From: GCA-016699445 sp964555055
GTDB lineage: Bacteria > UBA10199 > JACPAL01 > GCA-016699445
Reading direction: 5' to 3'
NCBI GenBank assembly: GCA_964555055.1
Contig: CAZKQW010000008.1
Location: 87,101-151,100 of the forward strand
Length of the DNA: 64,000 bases
Of this stretch, positions 45,100 to 52,865 are shown piece after piece (positions within the stretch are counted from its first letter, which is position 1; each line of letters starts with the position of its first letter). The notes under the pieces are model-generated. The model had not been told where the DNA came from. It made no database searches and saw only the letters and a list, made by a program, of their open reading frames with translations. The translations under genes were made by a program, and so were the position numbers.

Positions 45100-46239
45100 T
45101 TATCCTTTCGACATCATCTCGACAAATCGCTGGAACAAATACTGTGAGTCATGCGGTCCCGGCGAGGCTTCGGGGTGGTATTGCACCGAGAAAGCCAGCA
45201 CGTCCTTCACCCTCAAACCTTCGACGGTCTTGTCGTTCAAATTGACGTGGGTAAGTTCGGCGATCCCTTTCAAAGAGTCGGTATCTACGGCGAAATTATG
45301 GTTTTGGGACGTGATCTCGACTTTTCGCGTCGTCAAATCCATGACGGGTTGATTGCCGCCATGGTGACCGAAACCCAACTTGTAAGTCTTACCGCCCAAG
45401 GCCAACCCCAAGAGCTGATGCCCGAGGCAGATCCCGAAAAGGGGCACTTTTCCCAGGAGCTCTTGGATAGTCTCGATCCCATAGCGGACGGGCTCCGGAT
45501 CACCGGGGCCATTGGAGAGGAAAACGCCTTGAGGCTTCATCGCCAGGACTTCGGAAGCCGGCGTCGTCGCCGGGACGACGGTGACGTCGCAACCCGCGCT
45601 CACCAGCCCCCGCAGAATATTGTATTTGATCCCGAAATCGTACGCGACGACCTTGAGGCCTTTTTCCGGATTCTTGCCGTAGCCCTTGGCCAAGTCCCAG
45701 AGGGATTCCGTCCAATGATACGGCTTGGAGCACGTCACTTCCCTCGCCAAGTCGCGTCCCACCATCTTGGGCGCCGAACGCGCCTTCTTCACTAAACGCT
45801 TCGCGTCGCCGTCGAGGCTGGAAATGACGCCCATTTGCGATCCGCGGTCGCGCAGATGCCGGGTCAAGGCGCGCGTATCGACGCCTTCGATGCCGACGAT
45901 TTGGTTTTTCTTCAGGTATTGGTCGAGCGTCATCTTCGAGCGGAAGTTAGACGGCATTGGGTTGTATTGTTTGACGATGAAACCGTCCAAAAAAGGTTTC
46001 CGCGACTCGATGTCCTCGAAATTGACGCCGTAATTCCCGATCTCCGGGTACGTCATCACAACCATTTGCCCTTTATAGGAAGGGTCCGTGAGGATTTCCT
46101 GGTAACCGGTCATACTGGTGTTAAAGACGACTTCCCCGATGGATTCTCCGACGTGCCCGAAGGGTTTGCCCTCGAAGACGGAACCGTCTTCCAAAACTAA
46201 AAAGCAAGTCTTGGCTTTATTGGCCTTAGATGTTTTCAT
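45100..46239 (-). CDS. carA: Carbamoyl-phosphate synthase small subunit (379 aa)
   Basis: Glutamine amidotransferase subunit that passes ammonia to CarB. The N-domain shows FNTSMTGYQEILTDPSYKGQ and VDTRALTRHLRDRG. The class I amidotransferase domain has VFLSNGPGDPEPV, the nucleophile in FGICLGHQLLGLALGG, and the SVQYHPEASPGPHDSQYLF end with the catalytic His and Glu. GGGAAAA before the ATG at 46239 is a better site than that of an ATG five codons upstream; the gene overlaps pyrC by 14 bases. Confidence 0.97.
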   Translation of the reverse strand: MKTSKANKAKTCFLVLEDGSVFEGKPFGHVGESIGEVVFNTSMTGYQEILTDPSYKGQMVVMTYPEIGNYGVNFEDIESRKPFLDGFIVKQYNPMPSNFRSKMTLDQYLKKNQIVGIEGVDTRALTRHLRDRGSQMGVISSLDGDAKRLVKKARSAPKMVGRDLAREVTCSKPYHWTESLWDLAKGYGKNPEKGLKVVAYDFGIKYNILRGLVSAGCDVTVVPATTPASEVLAMKPQGVFLSNGPGDPEPVRYGIETIQELLGKVPLFGICLGHQLLGLALGGKTYKLGFGHHGGNQPVMDLTTRKVEITSQNHNFAVDTDSLKGIAELTHVNLNDKTVEGLRVKDVLAFSVQYHPEASPGPHDSQYLFQRFVEMMSKG

Positions 46240-47521
46240 AGACGATTTTCCCATTCACGATCGTGTATTTCACTTTTCCCTTCAAGGCCCATCCGCTAAA
46301 GGGTGTGTTACGGCTTTTCGAGGAGAACTTCGCCGGATCGACGTTCCATTTTTCCTCGGGATCGAAAATCGAGACATCTGCATCCGACCCTGGCTTAAGG
46401 GTTCCTTTATTCGGCGTGCCTAAAATACGGGCGGGATTCGCGGACATAAGGCGGATCAATTCCGAAAGCGGGATGCTCTTGTCTTGGACGAGCTTGAGAC
46501 ATAGGGCTAACGAGGTCTCCAGCCCCACCATTCCGTGCGCGGCTTGGGTGAATTCTACTTCCTTTTCGAAAGACGCGTGGGGTGCATGGTCCGTCGCGAT
46601 CGTGTCGATGACGCCGTCTTCGATGCCGCGGCGCAAGGCCAAGGCGTCTTCGCGCGACCGCAGGGGCGGACGGACCGAGGCGTTGGTGTTGTAACCGCGT
46701 ACGGCTTCGTCCGTCAGGAATAGATGGTGCGGCGTCACCTCGCAGGTCACTGCCACGCCGCGTTTCTTGGCGGCCTTCACCAGCTCCAGGCTGCCGCGCG
46801 AAGACATGTGGGCGATATGGAGCTTCGCCCGCGTCAGTTCCGCCAGGGCGATGTCCCGGGCGACGATCAGCTCCTCGGCTGCGTTCGGCGAACCCGGCAG
46901 GCCGAGCTCGGTGGCGACGATCCCTTCGTTCATGGACCCGTGGCCGGAAAGGCACTCGTCTTCCGCGTGCGAGACCACCATCAAACCGAAACCGCGGGCG
47001 TACTGCATCGCCTTGCGCATTAAGGCGCTATCCATGACGCAGCGGCCGTCGTCCGAAATCCCGACGATGCCCGCTTCGGCCATCTGGCCGATGTCGGCCA
47101 TGGCCTTCCCTTCCAAACCCTTCGAGATGGCGCCGATCGGCAGGACGTTCACCACCGCGTCCTCTTGGGCGCGCTTCGTGATGTATCCCGTGATGACGGC
47201 GTTGTCGTTCACGGGATTCGTGTTGGCCATGCAGACGATCGTCGTGAAACCACCGGCCGCGGCCGCAAGGCTGCCCGTTTTGATGGTTTCCTTATATTCA
47301 TAGCCCGGCTCGCGCAGGTGCGTATGGAGATCGATCAAACCGGGGGCGACGACGTACCCTTTCGCCTCGATGATGGCGTCTTCATCGCCTTGAGGCTGGA
47401 TCTTCTTGTCGCACTTCGCGACCTTGCCGTCGACGATCAAAAGATCGAAAAGCCCGTCTTTCTTCGCGATGGGGTCGACGAGGCGGCCATTTCGGATCAA
47501 TATTGTCATAGCGGTCTTCAT
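46226..47521 (-). CDS. pyrC: Dihydroorotase, class I (431 aa)
   Basis: Zinc amidohydrolase closing carbamoyl aspartate to dihydroorotate. APGLIDLHTHLREPGYEYKE gives the HxH metal ligands and substrate Arg; CMANTNPVND, VVSHAED, HIAHMSSRGSLEL, TCEVTPHHLFLTDE (metal-binding His residues) and TIATDHAPHASFEKE (catalytic Asp) complete the active site. Length and motifs match the type I form usual for operons with pyrB. The ATG at 47521 overlaps the pyrB stop by ATGA. Confidence 0.97.
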   Translation of the reverse strand: MKTAMTILIRNGRLVDPIAKKDGLFDLLIVDGKVAKCDKKIQPQGDEDAIIEAKGYVVAPGLIDLHTHLREPGYEYKETIKTGSLAAAAGGFTTIVCMANTNPVNDNAVITGYITKRAQEDAVVNVLPIGAISKGLEGKAMADIGQMAEAGIVGISDDGRCVMDSALMRKAMQYARGFGLMVVSHAEDECLSGHGSMNEGIVATELGLPGSPNAAEELIVARDIALAELTRAKLHIAHMSSRGSLELVKAAKKRGVAVTCEVTPHHLFLTDEAVRGYNTNASVRPPLRSREDALALRRGIEDGVIDTIATDHAPHASFEKEVEFTQAAHGMVGLETSLALCLKLVQDKSIPLSELIRLMSANPARILGTPNKGTLKPGSDADVSIFDPEEKWNVDPAKFSSKSRNTPFSGWALKGKVKYTIVNGKIVYENI

Positions 47522-48564
47522 AGCGATCGCCCCCAAATCGACAGGACCGCCATGCGCACGGCCGTTCCGTTCTTCACTTGATCCAAGATCACGGTCTTCG
47601 CGCCGCCTTCCAGCCGCCCGTCGGCGATTTCCGGCTCGATCTCCACACCGCGATTGATGGGCCCCGGATGCATGACGACCGCATCGGAACGGAGCTGCGA
47701 CCAGCGCGCGCGGTTCATCCCGTAAAAATGTGTGTACTCGGCGAGCGAGGGGAAATTCAGCTTCTCTTGGCGTTCCTTTTGGATCCTCAAGAACATGATC
47801 GCATCGGCATAAGGCAAGATCTTATCGAGGTTCGTCTCGACTTTCGCGCCCATCTTTTCGATCCCCGGTGGGATCAAGGTCGCGGGGCCGACGCACGTGA
47901 CTTTGCCCCCGAGCTTCGTGAAGGCGTAGATGTTGGAACGCGCCACGCGGCTGTAGGCGATGTCCCCGACGATGACGAGGTGCTTGCCGTCGATCTCACC
48001 GAGTTTGTCTTGGACGGTAAAAGCGTCCAGCAAGGCTTGGGTCGGGTGTTCATGCGAACCATCCCCTGCGTTCACGACCGCAGCCTGCGTGTACGAAGCG
48101 ATTAGTCCCGGCGCTCCGCTGACGGCATGGCGCACGACCATGAGGTCGGGGCCCATCGCTTCGAGATTTTCGATCATGTCCTTCAGGCTCTCGCCCTTGG
48201 AGAGGCTGGACGCCTGCGGCGCGATCGTCATCATGTCGGCGGACAAGCGGCGACCGGCGAGTTCGAACGACGTCCGCGTCCGGGTCGACGGCTCGAAAAA
48301 GATATTGATGAGGGTCTTGCCCTTGAGGTCCTCGTGCTTCTTCTGCCCACGGGCTTCCTTTTCCCGGAATTCCCGGGCCAAACCCAAAATCGCTTCGATG
48401 TGGCTTCGGGAGAGGGATTTGATTTCCAGCAGATCCTTAGGGAAGCGACCGGCGGCGCCCGTTTTGGAAAGGCCTTTGTCCTTAAAATTGTCTCTTAAGG
48501 CCAAAAAAAAACCCTCCGTGGGTGACGGAGGGTTTCGTTTCGCTTTTTTCTTGTGGGCAGGCAT
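47518..48564 (-). CDS. pyrB: Aspartate carbamoyltransferase catalytic subunit (348 aa)
   Basis: First committed step of pyrimidine synthesis. INIFFEPSTRTRTSFELAGRR would exceed the quoting limit, so: FEPSTRTRTSFE (carbamoyl phosphate site), SSLSKGESLKD, VRHAVSGAP, VNAGDGSHEHPTQALLD and VMHPGPINRGVEI are all present. No regulatory subunit gene is seen. The first 20 codons run through a terminator-like hairpin and its U9 tract. The ATG at 48564 has a weak GAGAG site; a TTG at 48504 has GGAGGG, located in the 3' arm of the hairpin, seven bases upstream and would give 328 residues, closer to the usual length. Confidence 0.94.
   Translation of the reverse strand: MPAHKKKAKRNPPSPTEGFFLALRDNFKDKGLSKTGAAGRFPKDLLEIKSLSRSHIEAILGLAREFREKEARGQKKHEDLKGKTLINIFFEPSTRTRTSFELAGRRLSADMMTIAPQASSLSKGESLKDMIENLEAMGPDLMVVRHAVSGAPGLIASYTQAAVVNAGDGSHEHPTQALLDAFTVQDKLGEIDGKHLVIVGDIAYSRVARSNIYAFTKLGGKVTCVGPATLIPPGIEKMGAKVETNLDKILPYADAIMFLRIQKERQEKLNFPSLAEYTHFYGMNRARWSQLRSDAVVMHPGPINRGVEIEPEIADGRLEGGAKTVILDQVKNGTAVRMAVLSIWGRSL
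48503..48535 (-). terminator. Terminator/attenuator hairpin at the start of pyrB
   Basis: On the minus strand an 11-bp perfect stem (AAACCCTCCGT/ACGGAGGGTTT, loop of five) is followed without gap by a run of nine T. This is a textbook intrinsic terminator, but it lies inside the 5' end of the pyrB reading frame. The GGAGGG in its 3' arm could also serve as ribosome binding site for the TTG at 48504. It may instead end the transcript of the coiled-coil gene 94 bases upstream. Confidence 0.75.
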
Positions 48565-48628
48565 TGGCGGCGCTCTCTAAATGTTTTTCATTTCTTGTCA
48601 AGCACCTGTTCTATTTTAATTTTAATAC

Positions 48629-49096
48629 TTATTGAGCCATGAACCCCTGACTTTTCTTAAGAAGCTCTATATCCACTTCATGTCTATCCAGACGAAGACC
48701 AATTTTATCGATTTTTTCAGAAAGATCGTCGTTCATCTTATCAACTTTAATCTCAAGCTTATCGAAACGACTTTCCAGTCCGTTAAAACGGTTTTCTAGT
48801 CCATCAAAACGAGTCTCTAGGTGACTCAATCTCCCATTGATCGCCCCTAACCCTTGTTTCGGGTCGAAAACTTCCCGGCTAACCGCGGCTAAACCAGCTG
48901 AAACGTCGTCTATTTTTTGAGTCAATCGAGTCTCGAGATCGTCTATTTTTGTTTCCAGATACTGCCTGGTTGATTGAGAGACCTCGACCACAAGCTCCAT
49001 TTTACTTCGAATATCTTCAAGAAGAATGGACTCATAATGCGCCACTTCCTCTGACTTTTTCGGGAAGCGCTTTTTATTTTTGGATACTTTATCCAT
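48629..49096 (-). CDS. Coiled-coil protein of unknown function (155 aa)
   Basis: Almost wholly helical and charged. Residues about 40-145 form a long coiled coil with tandem near-identical heptad blocks (RFDGLENRFNGLESRFDKLE), as in many small proteins that oligomerise as fibres. No signal peptide or membrane span, no enzyme motif. It precedes pyrB on the same strand but has no apparent link to pyrimidine synthesis. Composition is AT-rich relative to the pyr operon. Confidence 0.6.
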   Translation of the reverse strand: MDKVSKNKKRFPKKSEEVAHYESILLEDIRSKMELVVEVSQSTRQYLETKIDDLETRLTQKIDDVSAGLAAVSREVFDPKQGLGAINGRLSHLETRFDGLENRFNGLESRFDKLEIKVDKMNDDLSEKIDKIGLRLDRHEVDIELLKKSQGFMAQ

Positions 49097-49187
49097 AAAG
49101 AGTTAGAAGTTTATTTTTGGCCTTCCAAGCGGTCAATCGTTATTAAAATATATTTCAGATCCACATTAACGTCTCATTCGTTGACAT

Positions 49188-49215
49188 ACATGATGAAAAT
49201 AAGTCAATATCATGT
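49188..49215. promoter_or_regulatory. Inverted repeat upstream of the AbrB/PIN module
   Basis: ACATGAT at 49188-49194 and ATCATGT at 49209-49215 form a 7-bp inverted repeat 17 bases ahead of the antitoxin ATG, with a TTGACA at 49181-49186. A nested TTGAC/GTCAA pair is also present. It is a likely operator for the AbrB-type antitoxin. Confidence 0.45.
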
Positions 49216-49231
49216 AAAAGGAAAATTTATC

Positions 49232-49483
49232 ATGCAAACCGTCATTACGGAAAGAGGACAAATTTCGATCCCCGCGGATGTCCGTAAGAAACTGCGGCTG
49301 AAGCCCGGAATGGGAATGGAATGGGTAGTCACCGAGAAGGGCATCTACCTCTACCCTACCCCACAGGATCCGATCGCTTCTTTTCGCGGTTCGCTGAAAT
49401 CCCGACCCGATTCCGCCGGCTTGATGGACGACTTGATGAAGGAACGCCAAAAAGAAAGATCCCGGGAAAAGGCCAGGAAATGA
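49232..49483 (+). CDS. AbrB/SpoVT (VapB-like) antitoxin (83 aa)
   Basis: TVITERGQISIPADVRKKLRLKPGMGMEWVV is split here only by the usual swapped-hairpin turn and is a typical AbrB DNA-binding fold. The C-terminal part (SAGLMDDLMKERQKER) is the toxin-binding helix. AAGGAAAA precedes the ATG at 49232; in-frame ATGs upstream would cross the operator-like repeat. The stop overlaps the toxin start by ATGA. Confidence 0.9.
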   Translation: MQTVITERGQISIPADVRKKLRLKPGMGMEWVVTEKGIYLYPTPQDPIASFRGSLKSRPDSAGLMDDLMKERQKERSREKARK

Positions 49484-49908
49484 AATCCTACGTTTTGGAC
49501 ACCTCGGCGCTCTTGACGCTTCAACTCGACGAGAACGGGAGCGATACGGTTCAGGAAATTCTCATAGCCGCCAAAAAGAAGAAAACGACCGTCTTCGCGA
49601 GCTTCGTGACGTGGACGGAAATCTACTATATCACTGCGCAACGCTTTGGGCAGGAGCGCGCCTTAGAGACGCTCGTTCAGATGAAGTGTCTGCCGATCCG
49701 AAGGATCGAATCCGATGAAGAGCAAACCCTCTTGGCCGGCGATCTAAAAAGGCATTTTCCGGTTTCCCTGGGGGACGCCTTCGTCGCCGCCTTGGCGATC
49801 CAAAAGAAGGCCGTCTTACTCCATAAAGACCCAGAGTTCGAATCGATTTCCGACGCCTCAAGGCTGTGGCAACAAGCCCTTCCTTATAAAAATAAGGTTC
49901 ATCACTAA
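49480..49908 (+). CDS. PIN-domain toxin, VapC-like (142 aa)
   Basis: YVLDTSALLTLQLDENGSD carries the first catalytic Asp; ASFVTWTEIYYI the conserved Glu; SLGDAFVAALAIQKKAVLLHKDPEF the third and fourth acidic positions. It is therefore a probable RNase toxin, controlled by the AbrB-type partner with which it overlaps by ATGA. The family is distinct from the VapC at 41 kb. Confidence 0.9.
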   Translation: MKSYVLDTSALLTLQLDENGSDTVQEILIAAKKKKTTVFASFVTWTEIYYITAQRFGQERALETLVQMKCLPIRRIESDEEQTLLAGDLKRHFPVSLGDAFVAALAIQKKAVLLHKDPEFESISDASRLWQQALPYKNKVHH

Positions 49909-49964
49909 TCCTTCGAGGTTTTCATTGACGATCGAAAGTTAAGTCACCAATCTGAAGAGGTATT

Positions 49965-50504
49965 ATGTTCGAACTAGAGGTTTTAAAGTCCCTATCGCAA
50001 AAACTCAACGACCTAGGCATTCCTTACATGCTGACGGGATCCGTCGCGGCCAATTATTACACGTCCCCCCGAATGACTCGGGACTTCGATATCGTCATTG
50101 AATTGGAATCCTCGGACATCCTTCCTTTCGTAATGAATCTGTCCCAGGACTTTTTTATCGAGGAATCGTCGGTTGCGGACGCCATTTCCCATCAAGGAAT
50201 GTTCAATATCATCCACAAGAAAAACATCATAAAAATCGATTTCATCGTTCGCAAGCCGTCTATTTACCGACAAACGGAATTTAAAAGGCGAAAGCTCGTC
50301 CAAATACAGGATTTTTCGTTTTGGATCGTCTCCATCGAGGATTTAATCCTGTCGAAATTAGATTGGGCTAAGGAAACCTTTTCCGAGATGCAGATCCAGG
50401 ACGTTCGCAATCTCTTAAAAAACCAAAGTATCGATCAAGCGTATTTAGACGAATGGATACTTCCCCTAGGCTTGAAGAATATTTGGGAGAAGATATGCCA
50501 TTAG
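49965..50504 (+). CDS. Nucleotidyltransferase-fold protein (179 aa)
   Basis: MLTGSVAANYYTSPRMTRDFDIVIEL carries the GS-x-DxD signature of the pol-beta nucleotidyltransferase superfamily (G-S about residue 24, DFD near 40); KIDFIVRKPS supplies the third carboxylate. IVSIEDLILSKLDWAKE is the typical following helix. It resembles the AbiEii/DUF6036-like group, some of whose members are toxins that modify tRNA. AGAGG lies ahead of the ATG. The next small gene overlaps it by 10 bases, giving a two-gene module. Confidence 0.75.
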   Translation: MFELEVLKSLSQKLNDLGIPYMLTGSVAANYYTSPRMTRDFDIVIELESSDILPFVMNLSQDFFIEESSVADAISHQGMFNIIHKKNIIKIDFIVRKPSIYRQTEFKRRKLVQIQDFSFWIVSIEDLILSKLDWAKETFSEMQIQDVRNLLKNQSIDQAYLDEWILPLGLKNIWEKICH

Positions 50505-50731
50505 ACACCAGCCTCCAAATGGAAACATTATTCCATCAACTTTTATCGGATAAGTCGGGAGAAGAAAGGCTTTTGATGGGGTTTTCCATGTTCGATTTCT
50601 CGAGACAACTTCTTGAAGCCTCCCTTACGCATCAGTTTCCTTCGATGACGGAAGCCCAAAAACGGTTAAAAATCCTCGAGTCCTACTATTCTGGAGAAAT
50701 CAGTAAAAAGTTACGCACCGTTTTTTCCTAA
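50495..50731 (+). CDS. Small partner protein of the nucleotidyltransferase (78 aa)
   Basis: A short helical protein with KSGEERLLMGFSMFDFSRQL and an ending RLKILESYYSGE. From memory, proteins with this ERLxMGxxMFxxAR pattern often lie next to stand-alone nucleotidyltransferases, so it may be the antidote or substrate adaptor; that is inference. GGGAGAAG precedes the ATG at 50495, which lies within the nucleotidyltransferase gene. Convergent with the DUF488 gene (4-base overlap). Confidence 0.65.
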   Translation: MPLDTSLQMETLFHQLLSDKSGEERLLMGFSMFDFSRQLLEASLTHQFPSMTEAQKRLKILESYYSGEISKKLRTVFS

Positions 50732-51174
50732 TCTCCGGAAGCCAAATCCTGTAAGATGAATTTCCGATGGCACTGGCACTCATCCCTCTCGGCGCAGGTA
50801 ATGGCGACGGCGCCAGAGGCATCGCGGATGACTTCCTTTAACCTGACTAATCCCTTTTTATACTTAGACGTTTTCATGTGCTCCCGGAATCCCGGCATCG
50901 TCCTGCGTCCCTTGGCGTCCGGCGGGTTGCCCAAAGCGTCTCCCAGCCATACGTATTCGATGCCGGCTTCCTCAAGGGCTTCCTTCAATCTGTCTCGGTC
51001 GAAATGGGGAAATTGGCTGTACGGAGAGGCCCTTACGTCCACCACTACTGTTACTCCTCCCTTCCTCAATTCGCCGATGTACTCGCGAATACTTTTCGTG
51101 GACGTGCCGATACCGATGGTCTTTTTTGAAGGGGCAGTTGGAATCCCTGGGCCTGTGTTTAAACCCAAACTCAA
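50728..51174 (-). CDS. DUF488 family protein (148 aa)
   Basis: KTIGIGTSTKSIREYIGEL, VTVVVDVRASPYSQFPHFDR, GIEYVWLGDALGNPPD and the C-terminal AITCAERDECQCHRKFIL follow the DUF488 pattern, with the Cys-His pair near the end. The function of the family is not established. The first usable start is a TTG at 51174; a second TTG at 51168 is better placed from AAGGGAG. The frame stays open about 70 codons further upstream with a proline-rich, linker-like sequence but no start codon, which suggests that the gene was once longer. Confidence 0.75.
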   Translation of the reverse strand: MSLGLNTGPGIPTAPSKKTIGIGTSTKSIREYIGELRKGGVTVVVDVRASPYSQFPHFDRDRLKEALEEAGIEYVWLGDALGNPPDAKGRRTMPGFREHMKTSKYKKGLVRLKEVIRDASGAVAITCAERDECQCHRKFILQDLASGD

Positions 51175-51463
51175 TTGCTCCCTTTTTGGAGCCAGAGTAG
51201 CTGGAGGCGCAGGAGGTGGTTGAGACGCTTTTTCCCTGGAGGCGGCTTCCGACTTTCTTGATGGATCGTAGACTTCCCCCCCGATGCAGGATCTTTTGGC
51301 AAACTCGAAGAATACCTCTTTCCGTGCTATCCCAGGAATCGAGGAGCCTTTTAAGTTCCTTGATGACCTCTCCGCCTCCGCCCATGTCTACGATACTGTC
51401 CTTGACCACGACCCTGGGGTACCGAAGCTTGGCAAGAGCCGCCACAATCTGCCTTCCCGACAC
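51175..51463 (-). pseudogene. Probable broken N-terminal part of the DUF488 gene
   Basis: From a GTG at 51463 one minus-strand frame encodes SGRQIVAALAKLRYPRVVV and a helical stretch ending LLDSWDSTERGIL. Near 51330-51345 the coding character moves to the DUF488 frame, which reads FFEFAKRSCIGGEVYDPSRK and then a proline-rich linker that runs into DUF488. A single frameshift would join the two into one protein of about 245 residues. I do not recognise the N-terminal domain. A sequencing or assembly error is the main alternative. Confidence 0.4.
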
Positions 51464-51529
51464 GGAAAATTTGGCGGACTTATCGGCTTTTATAGGGAAA
51501 TGTTGCCTAAAATTAACAGGATAGGAGTT

Positions 51530-52858
51530 TTAGTTCTTTTCCAGAATCTCAAACCCCACCTTCTCCATAAGGTCCCGGAAATTCGGGAAGGAGGTCGCGA
51601 CGCATTCGGTGTCACGGATGGTCGACGGGCCTTGGGCGACGCTGGCCAGGACCGCGGTTGACATCGCGATGCGGTGGTCGCCGTAGCTCTCGCAAACGGC
51701 CGCCAGAGGCTGCGATTCCCCTAAGCCCCTCAATCCAATGATATCGAGGCCGTCGGGGTATTCCTTCACCTTCACGCCGAACTTCGGCAACTCGGCCACC
51801 AAAGCCTTGATGCGGTCCGTTTCCTTCACGCGCAGCTCTTCGGCGCCCCGGATCCGCGTCACACCCTTGGCCATCGCCGCCGCCACGCTTAAGATCGGGA
51901 TTTCATCGATCAAGCTGGGGATGAGCTTCCGAGGGACGCTGACGCCCTTGAGCGAAGATGGCCGGACGACCAAGTCGGCCACGGGTTCGCCGCAGACGAG
52001 CCTTTTATTCTTCAATTGGATCTTCGCGCCCATTTTCTTCAACACGTCCAAGAGTCCGGTGCGCGTCGGATTCACCCCGATGTTCTCGAGGGTCAGGCGG
52101 GTCTTATCTTGCCGGTGGATCAAAGCCGCGACGATGAAGAAAGCCGCGGACGAGATATCGCAAGGAACGACGAATTTTTGCCCCTTCAAGCGCGAACCCC
52201 GGGCCAGTCCCACTTCCAATCCCCTTACCCGAATCTTCGCCCCGAAGGCTTTCAGCATGCGCTCGCTGTGGTCGCGGCTCTTCAGGGGTTCCTTGACCCG
52301 GATCTCGACGTCTCCCGTGAGTCCCGCCAACAGCAAAGCCGTCTTAAGCTGGGCGGAAGCGATCTTGAGGGAGAAGCTTCCCTTATGAAGCTGGCCCCCC
52401 TGGACGGTGATGAATCTCCCCTTCTCGCTCTTTTCTTCCGTGATCTTCGCGCCGAGGCTCGTCAAAGGCTCCATGACCCGACCCATCGGCCTTTTATTGA
52501 GGGACGGATCGCCCGTTAGGGTGGCGGTGAAAGGCAAGCCCGAGAAGAAACCCGTCATGAGACGGAGGGTCGTTCCCGAATTGCCGCAATACAAAACGTT
52601 TTTAGGCGCCTGGAGCCCGGAGATCCCCGGGCTGACGACTTTCCAGGAATTTTTGACCTTCACGACGGTGACGCCGAGATTCTTTAAAATTTCGGCCGTG
52701 CACAGGACGTCTTCCCCCTCGAGCATGTTTTGGATCGTCGTCGTGCCGGAGGCCAGAGCCCCGAAGATCAACGCGCGGTGCGAGATGGATTTGTCGCCGG
52801 CGACTTCGATGGAGCCGCGTAAGACTTTGGAGTTCGGAGTGACGGTGTAGGATTTCAT
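51530..52858 (-). CDS. aroA: 3-phosphoshikimate 1-carboxyvinyltransferase (442 aa)
   Basis: EPSP synthase of the shikimate pathway. VAGDKSISHRALIFGALASG, LYCGNSGTTLRLMTGFFSG, LNKRPMGRVMEPL, KIASAQLKTALLLAGL, SRDHSERMLKAFG, the DISSAAFFIVAAL segment, LIDEIPILSVAAAMAKG, LRVKETDRIKALVAEL and YGDHRIAMS are in the expected order. The NSGTTLRLM loop is the form found in many non-enteric bacteria. It is the last gene of the pheA-tyrA-aroA block, 7 bases after tyrA. Confidence 0.98.
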   Translation of the reverse strand: MKSYTVTPNSKVLRGSIEVAGDKSISHRALIFGALASGTTTIQNMLEGEDVLCTAEILKNLGVTVVKVKNSWKVVSPGISGLQAPKNVLYCGNSGTTLRLMTGFFSGLPFTATLTGDPSLNKRPMGRVMEPLTSLGAKITEEKSEKGRFITVQGGQLHKGSFSLKIASAQLKTALLLAGLTGDVEIRVKEPLKSRDHSERMLKAFGAKIRVRGLEVGLARGSRLKGQKFVVPCDISSAAFFIVAALIHRQDKTRLTLENIGVNPTRTGLLDVLKKMGAKIQLKNKRLVCGEPVADLVVRPSSLKGVSVPRKLIPSLIDEIPILSVAAAMAKGVTRIRGAEELRVKETDRIKALVAELPKFGVKVKEYPDGLDIIGLRGLGESQPLAAVCESYGDHRIAMSTAVLASVAQGPSTIRDTECVATSFPNFRDLMEKVGFEILEKN

Positions 52859-52865
52859 AGCTTTT

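Noticed and set aside
50972..51463. Single 163-codon minus-strand gene overlapping DUF488
   Set aside because: Only its first third looks coding; the rest is the shifted frame of DUF488. Treated as a broken 5' part instead.
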